Below are positions 13,885 through 16,668 of a stretch of 16,668 nt of DNA, piece after piece (positions within the stretch are counted from its first letter, which is position 1; the number at the start of each line of letters is the position of its first letter). Source of the DNA: Rikenellaceae bacterium (GTDB taxonomy: Bacteria; Bacteroidota; Bacteroidia; Bacteroidales; Rikenellaceae). The stretch lies in NCBI GenBank assembly GCA_021203585.1, contig JAJQAW010000119.1, forward strand, positions 1 through 16,668, given 5' to 3'. The position numbers were made by a program, and so were the translations under genes. The notes below the pieces were generated by a model. The model did not search any database and was not told the origin of the DNA. It saw nothing but the letters and a program-made list of their open reading frames with translations.

Positions 13885-14487
13885 ATGATACAATTTAGTG
13901 AATTGAATGCGGCTAAGAATGCCGACGGGCTTATTCCGGTGATTATCCAGGAAGACAGTACTTTGCAGGTACTGATGCTCGGATATATGAACGAGGAAGC
14001 CTACAACAAAACCCTTGCCGAAGAAAAAGTTACTTTTTTTAGCCGTACTAAATCCCGGCTTTGGACTAAAGGGGAAACCAGCGGGAATTTTCTGATCGTG
14101 AAAAGCATCGCTAAGGATTGCGACAACGATACACTGTTGATCCGTGTCGATCCGATTGGGCCGACCTGCCATACCGGCGAGAAAAGCTGCTTCGGCACAC
14201 GGGAAAGCGAAGGCTTTATCGGTGAACTGCAGCGGGTGATCCAACAGCGGAAGATCGACATGCCCGAAGGTTCTTATACCACGAAATTATTCTCGGCAAA
14301 GGTCAACAAAGTCGCCCAGAAGGTCGGCGAAGAAGCGGTCGAAACCGTGATCGAAGCGGTGGACGGCAACGACGAACGCCTGCTTTACGAAGCGGCCGAT
14401 CTGATGTACCACTACCTGGTTTTGCTGGCCCACAAAGGGTTCTCACTGACCGATATCGAAGAAGAGTTAATCAAGCGGCACAGCTAA
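13885..14487 (+). CDS. hisI: Bifunctional phosphoribosyl-AMP cyclohydrolase / phosphoribosyl-ATP pyrophosphatase
   Basis: This HisIE fusion catalyses steps 2 and 3 of histidine synthesis; 200 residues, like the E. coli HisI fusion (203). The N-terminal cyclohydrolase has Leu-Gly-Tyr-Met-Asn (32-36), Leu-Trp-Thr-Lys-Gly-Glu-Thr-Ser-Gly-Asn (59-68), the magnesium motif Asp78-Cys-Asp80-Asn-Asp82 and zinc cysteines Cys79, Cys95 and Cys102. The C-terminal pyrophosphatase (about 115-200) has the all-alpha motif Lys-Val-Gly-Glu-Glu-Ala-Val-Glu (residues 146-153) and Glu-Ala-Ala-Asp-Leu near 169-173. ATG 13885 gives a normal N-terminus; an in-frame ATG at 13873 would add four residues. It lies 248 nt after hisF across a structured gap, so it may depend on read-through from hisC or on an unseen local promoter. 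TAA stop. Confidence 0.96.
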   Translation: MIQFSELNAAKNADGLIPVIIQEDSTLQVLMLGYMNEEAYNKTLAEEKVTFFSRTKSRLWTKGETSGNFLIVKSIAKDCDNDTLLIRVDPIGPTCHTGEKSCFGTRESEGFIGELQRVIQQRKIDMPEGSYTTKLFSAKVNKVAQKVGEEAVETVIEAVDGNDERLLYEAADLMYHYLVLLAHKGFSLTDIEEELIKRHS

Positions 14488-14515
14488 ACCAATACAATTC
14501 CGCTCGGTAGCAGAC

Positions 14516-14554
14516 ACACCCATCGCGAACCTTTTGAGTTCGCGATGGGTGTTT
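14516..14554 (+). terminator. Terminator-like hairpin ending the his operon
   Basis: ACACCCATCGCGAAC (14516-14530) pairs perfectly with GTTCGCGATGGGTGT (14538-14552) around CTTTTGA: a 15-bp stem 28 nt after the hisIE stop. The T-run after it is short (TTT), so efficiency is uncertain. Confidence 0.8.
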
Positions 14555-14608
14555 CAATGAGTCCGTATTCCCTCCTTTAGCGGGCTATCGGTCCATCGAA
14601 AAAGACAA

Positions 14609-14639
14609 TTTGAATTCCGAAAATTAATGAGTAACTTGC
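14609..14639 (+). promoter_or_regulatory. Putative promoter of the lipoprotein gene at 14744
   Basis: TTTG (14609-14612) and TAACTTGC (14632-14639) are separated by 19 nt, the Bacteroidota spacing. The -7 box departs from TAnnTTTG in its last two positions. The leader would be about 98 nt, with a small AGGAC-TCT-GTCCT hairpin. Confidence 0.45.
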
Positions 14640-14743
14640 CCATTCCGGAACTAACCCTATCCGTACAGGACTCTGTCCTTACTTTTTCCGGCAAGGTGCA
14701 TGATTCGCCTCCAACTAATGGATAACCTAACATCAATGAAATA

Positions 14744-16139
14744 ATGAAACCTTCACTCAAATCCCTGTGTTTGCTAATAGCATTTTTTGGATGGGCTTCC
14801 TGTCAACAGGAGGATTCGTTGTCCGAGAAATCCTCCCCACAGGAAGCGATTGTTACCGAGGCCCGCGCCTATTTTAAGCAGGCCGTCAAGGAAGCTTTTT
14901 CCCGAGGGATCCTGGTTCAGGATCCCAACCTCGGTTCTCCCGGCGAGGTAACCCCTCGATGGGAAAAAGCCATCGTGAAAACCGAAAAGGATACCCGGTC
15001 GATTTATGTTCCGCTCTATGTGCAGCATTATTACCTGGCCCGTGAACAAGTCTTGCGGGATTCGATCGAACGCACTTATCATGTACCTGTTTATCCACTC
15101 TTATGTATCACGGTGGACCGCTCGGGTGCCTTTGAAGGCACCTACCTCACATTGATTCCCTCCAAAGGATACTACTCTACCCACAAAAACAGCGTCGTGG
15201 AGCGGTACCTGAAAAATGAAGGGGTCTATGGTAAATTTTACCGGCCGGGTAGCGTTTACCGATATGGTCACTTTCCAATTGCTGGGTGTGGACAAAGTGA
15301 TCGACGGCCGGTATGAATGGGGATTCTGCTGGTTTACGGTTCCCAGCGTGGAGAGCTTCCGGCGCAATTACCGCAAAATGTTCAAACAGATCGAAATCTA
15401 TCTGTGGCCGCGGACCCGAAATTACGATATCGACGGAGGAGATATCGAAGAAGTGGAAGTAACCGCTCCCGGCGGCGGAGGAGGCGGCGGCCCCATTCTG
15501 ATTGGAGGCAGAGGAGGCGGTTCGATTGACGGCGGAATCGGAACCGGAGGAGGCGACGCCACTTCCTCCCAGGCCGAAAAGGTGCTGAACAATAAGAATC
15601 TGACGGAAAATCAATGGAAGCAACTGCTGGCCTGGATCAAGGATATGATGGCCGACTGCATGGCCAGTCAATTACTGAAGGCCATGGAAAACAAAGGCGT
15701 ATCGATTGAGTACGATGTCTCCATCCCCTATTCCGGTCAATACGATCCGCAGACCAACACCATTCCCATGCGGGATTTCTCCGACAACGGCACCACGCTG
15801 GTACATGAACTTTTTCACGCCTATCAGCAAGCCAACGGAGGAATCAACATGAGCCTAAACGGTGCAAACCTCGAAGCAGAAGCCAAACTAGCCGGATACT
15901 CATACGATGTAAGGAAGAATCCAAGTGCTAGAGATTACTATAGAAATGACGAAGCCGGAAATTGTTTGTTTTATATGGAAAGAAATCTTAATCAAGATTA
16001 CACAATTAGAAAGAATGGTTTTTATGCTGATTTTCAGGAATATGCCAAACTCATAAACCAAACGAGCAGTAAGTACGGATATAATAGCGGTGATCAAAAT
16101 TATATCGATAACTTGACAAAGTTATCTTCCGGGTGTTAA
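14744..16139 (+). pseudogene. Frameshifted HExxH metallopeptidase-like lipoprotein, 464 residues if restored
   Basis: ATG 14744 starts a type II signal peptide ending Trp-Ala-Ser-Cys20, followed by Gln-Gln-Glu-Asp, fitting surface export in Bacteroidota. This frame ends at TGA 15314-15316. The neighbouring frame is open well upstream of 15216 and runs to TAA 16137-16139. Removing one T from the four-T run at 15236-15239 joins them: Val-Tyr-Gly-Lys-Phe then Thr-Gly-Arg-Val-Ala-Phe-Thr-Asp-Met. The restored protein has an N-terminal domain of about 240 residues, a Gly-rich linker (15469-15560), and a C-terminal domain with His-Glu-Leu-Phe-His (15804-15818), a zincin zinc motif. Glu residues in Leu-Glu-Ala-Glu-Ala (15870-15884) could supply the third ligand. 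I think it resembles predicted zincin-like lipoproteins of gut Bacteroidales; substrate unknown. From about 15895 the sequence becomes clearly A/T-rich. It could be a pseudogene, a miscounted homopolymer or, less likely, programmed frameshifting. Confidence 0.7.
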
Positions 16140-16154
16140 TATTAAAACTAAAAA

Positions 16155-16668
16155 ATCACGAAAATATACAGCTTATTATTTCTTTTATTGGTATAGGGTT
16201 GGAGTGAATTGAATGCTCAATCTCTTTATCAGGGTACAACGGCAACTTACGAAGATATTACTTACAACTGTAACCATGATCGAAGATTTACCAGAATATA
16301 CCTTAACTCAAATCGATATGAAAATGTCGAGATGCAATATTCCAGCGGAACAGTAGAAAATAGTGATCCATTAAATTCTTTGAGAACTGCCAATGATTAG
16401 GTTACTCCTTTAAATTCATTTATAATAACCGATGCCATCCGGAATGAATTGGGTCAACAACTGATTCAGAAATTAAGAGCCGACAGAGATTTAATGATTT
16501 TGTTTTTTGTCATAGATGTCGACGGAAATCTTATCGAACTTTCTTTTGAATTTGAAGAAGATTCACCGTTAGCAGAGGTTAGGCCAGAAGTTTATTATCG
16601 GATTGAACAGGAAATTAAAAGTAAGCTTAAGCATACGATCCACGAAGAAGGAAAGAAATATAATATCA
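16155..16668 (+). pseudogene. Secreted small protein gene with two in-frame TAG codons; runs off right edge
   Basis: One frame gives a coherent protein interrupted by stops. It reads Thr-Lys-Ile-Tyr-Ser-Leu-Leu-Phe-Leu-Leu-Leu-Val, TAG (16194-16196), Gly-Trp-Ser-Glu-Leu-Asn-Ala-Gln: a signal peptide ending in the Asn-Ala-Gln cleavage site common in Bacteroidota. The mature part starts Ser-Leu-Tyr-Gln-Gly and runs to a second TAG (16398-16400). Beyond it the frame stays open to the window end with an alternating strand/helix pattern (Met-Ile-Leu-Phe-Phe-Val-Ile-Asp-Val-Asp-Gly-Asn). The expected start codon position (16155-16157) reads ATC. The restored protein vaguely recalls the DUF5043-type periplasmic proteins I know from Bacteroides; low certainty. 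It shares the A/T-rich composition of the preceding gene's tail and starts 16 nt after it. As given, only fragments could be translated. Confidence 0.5.

Overview
The window looks like a chromosomal segment of a Bacteroidota, most likely Bacteroidales with moderate GC content; an Alistipes/Rikenellaceae-type organism is a plausible guess, not proven. The reasons are repeated TAnnTTTG boxes (the Bacteroidota -7 element) upstream of genes, mostly A-rich start regions rather than Shine-Dalgarno sequences, acidic residues right after the lipobox cysteine of two lipoproteins, a HisB lacking the zinc-loop cysteines of the E. coli enzyme, and a very long DnaE.

Layout. 1-106 (-): start of a lipoprotein gene that runs off the left edge. 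282-775 (-): unknown gene broken by a frameshift. 894-1610 (+): tRNA1(Val) A37 methyltransferase trmN6, whose conserved N-terminus carries an in-frame TAG at 936-938; translation may restart at ATG 951. 1611-2286: no intact gene, with traces of a decayed membrane protein on the minus strand. 2287-2457 and 2588-2854 (-): a 56-residue acidic helical protein and a DUF2007 protein. 2992-6699 (+): DNA polymerase III alpha subunit (dnaE). 6784-7098 (+): thioredoxin (trxA), closed by a strong terminator at 7118-7157. 7169-7921 (-) and 7999-8948 (+): a divergent pair, one remotely uracil-DNA-glycosylase-like and one unknown protein frameshifted at a run of eight C. 9109-14487 (+): histidine biosynthesis cluster hisC-hisB-hisH-hisA-hisF-hisIE, with a terminator-like hairpin at 14516-14554. 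14744-16139 (+): frameshifted HExxH metallopeptidase-like lipoprotein. 16155-end (+): secreted protein gene with two in-frame TAG codons and no usable start.

How the genes work together. The his cluster covers all steps from phosphoribosyl-ATP hydrolysis to histidinol, but hisG (first step) and hisD (last step) are absent and must lie elsewhere. hisB/H/A/F overlap by 4, 4 and 19 nt and are surely co-translated. The other two junctions, hisC-hisB (325 nt) and hisF-hisIE (248 nt), hold nested palindromic repeats: a shared framework with T-run/A-run hairpins, two copies of a roughly 65-69-nt module whose hairpin covaries between copies, and a 121-nt three-armed cloverleaf. These are the most distinctive signals in the window.

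A second theme is gene decay. About 9.7 kb of dnaE, trxA and his genes are uninterrupted, whereas most of the larger accessory genes carry homopolymer frameshifts or in-frame TAG codons.
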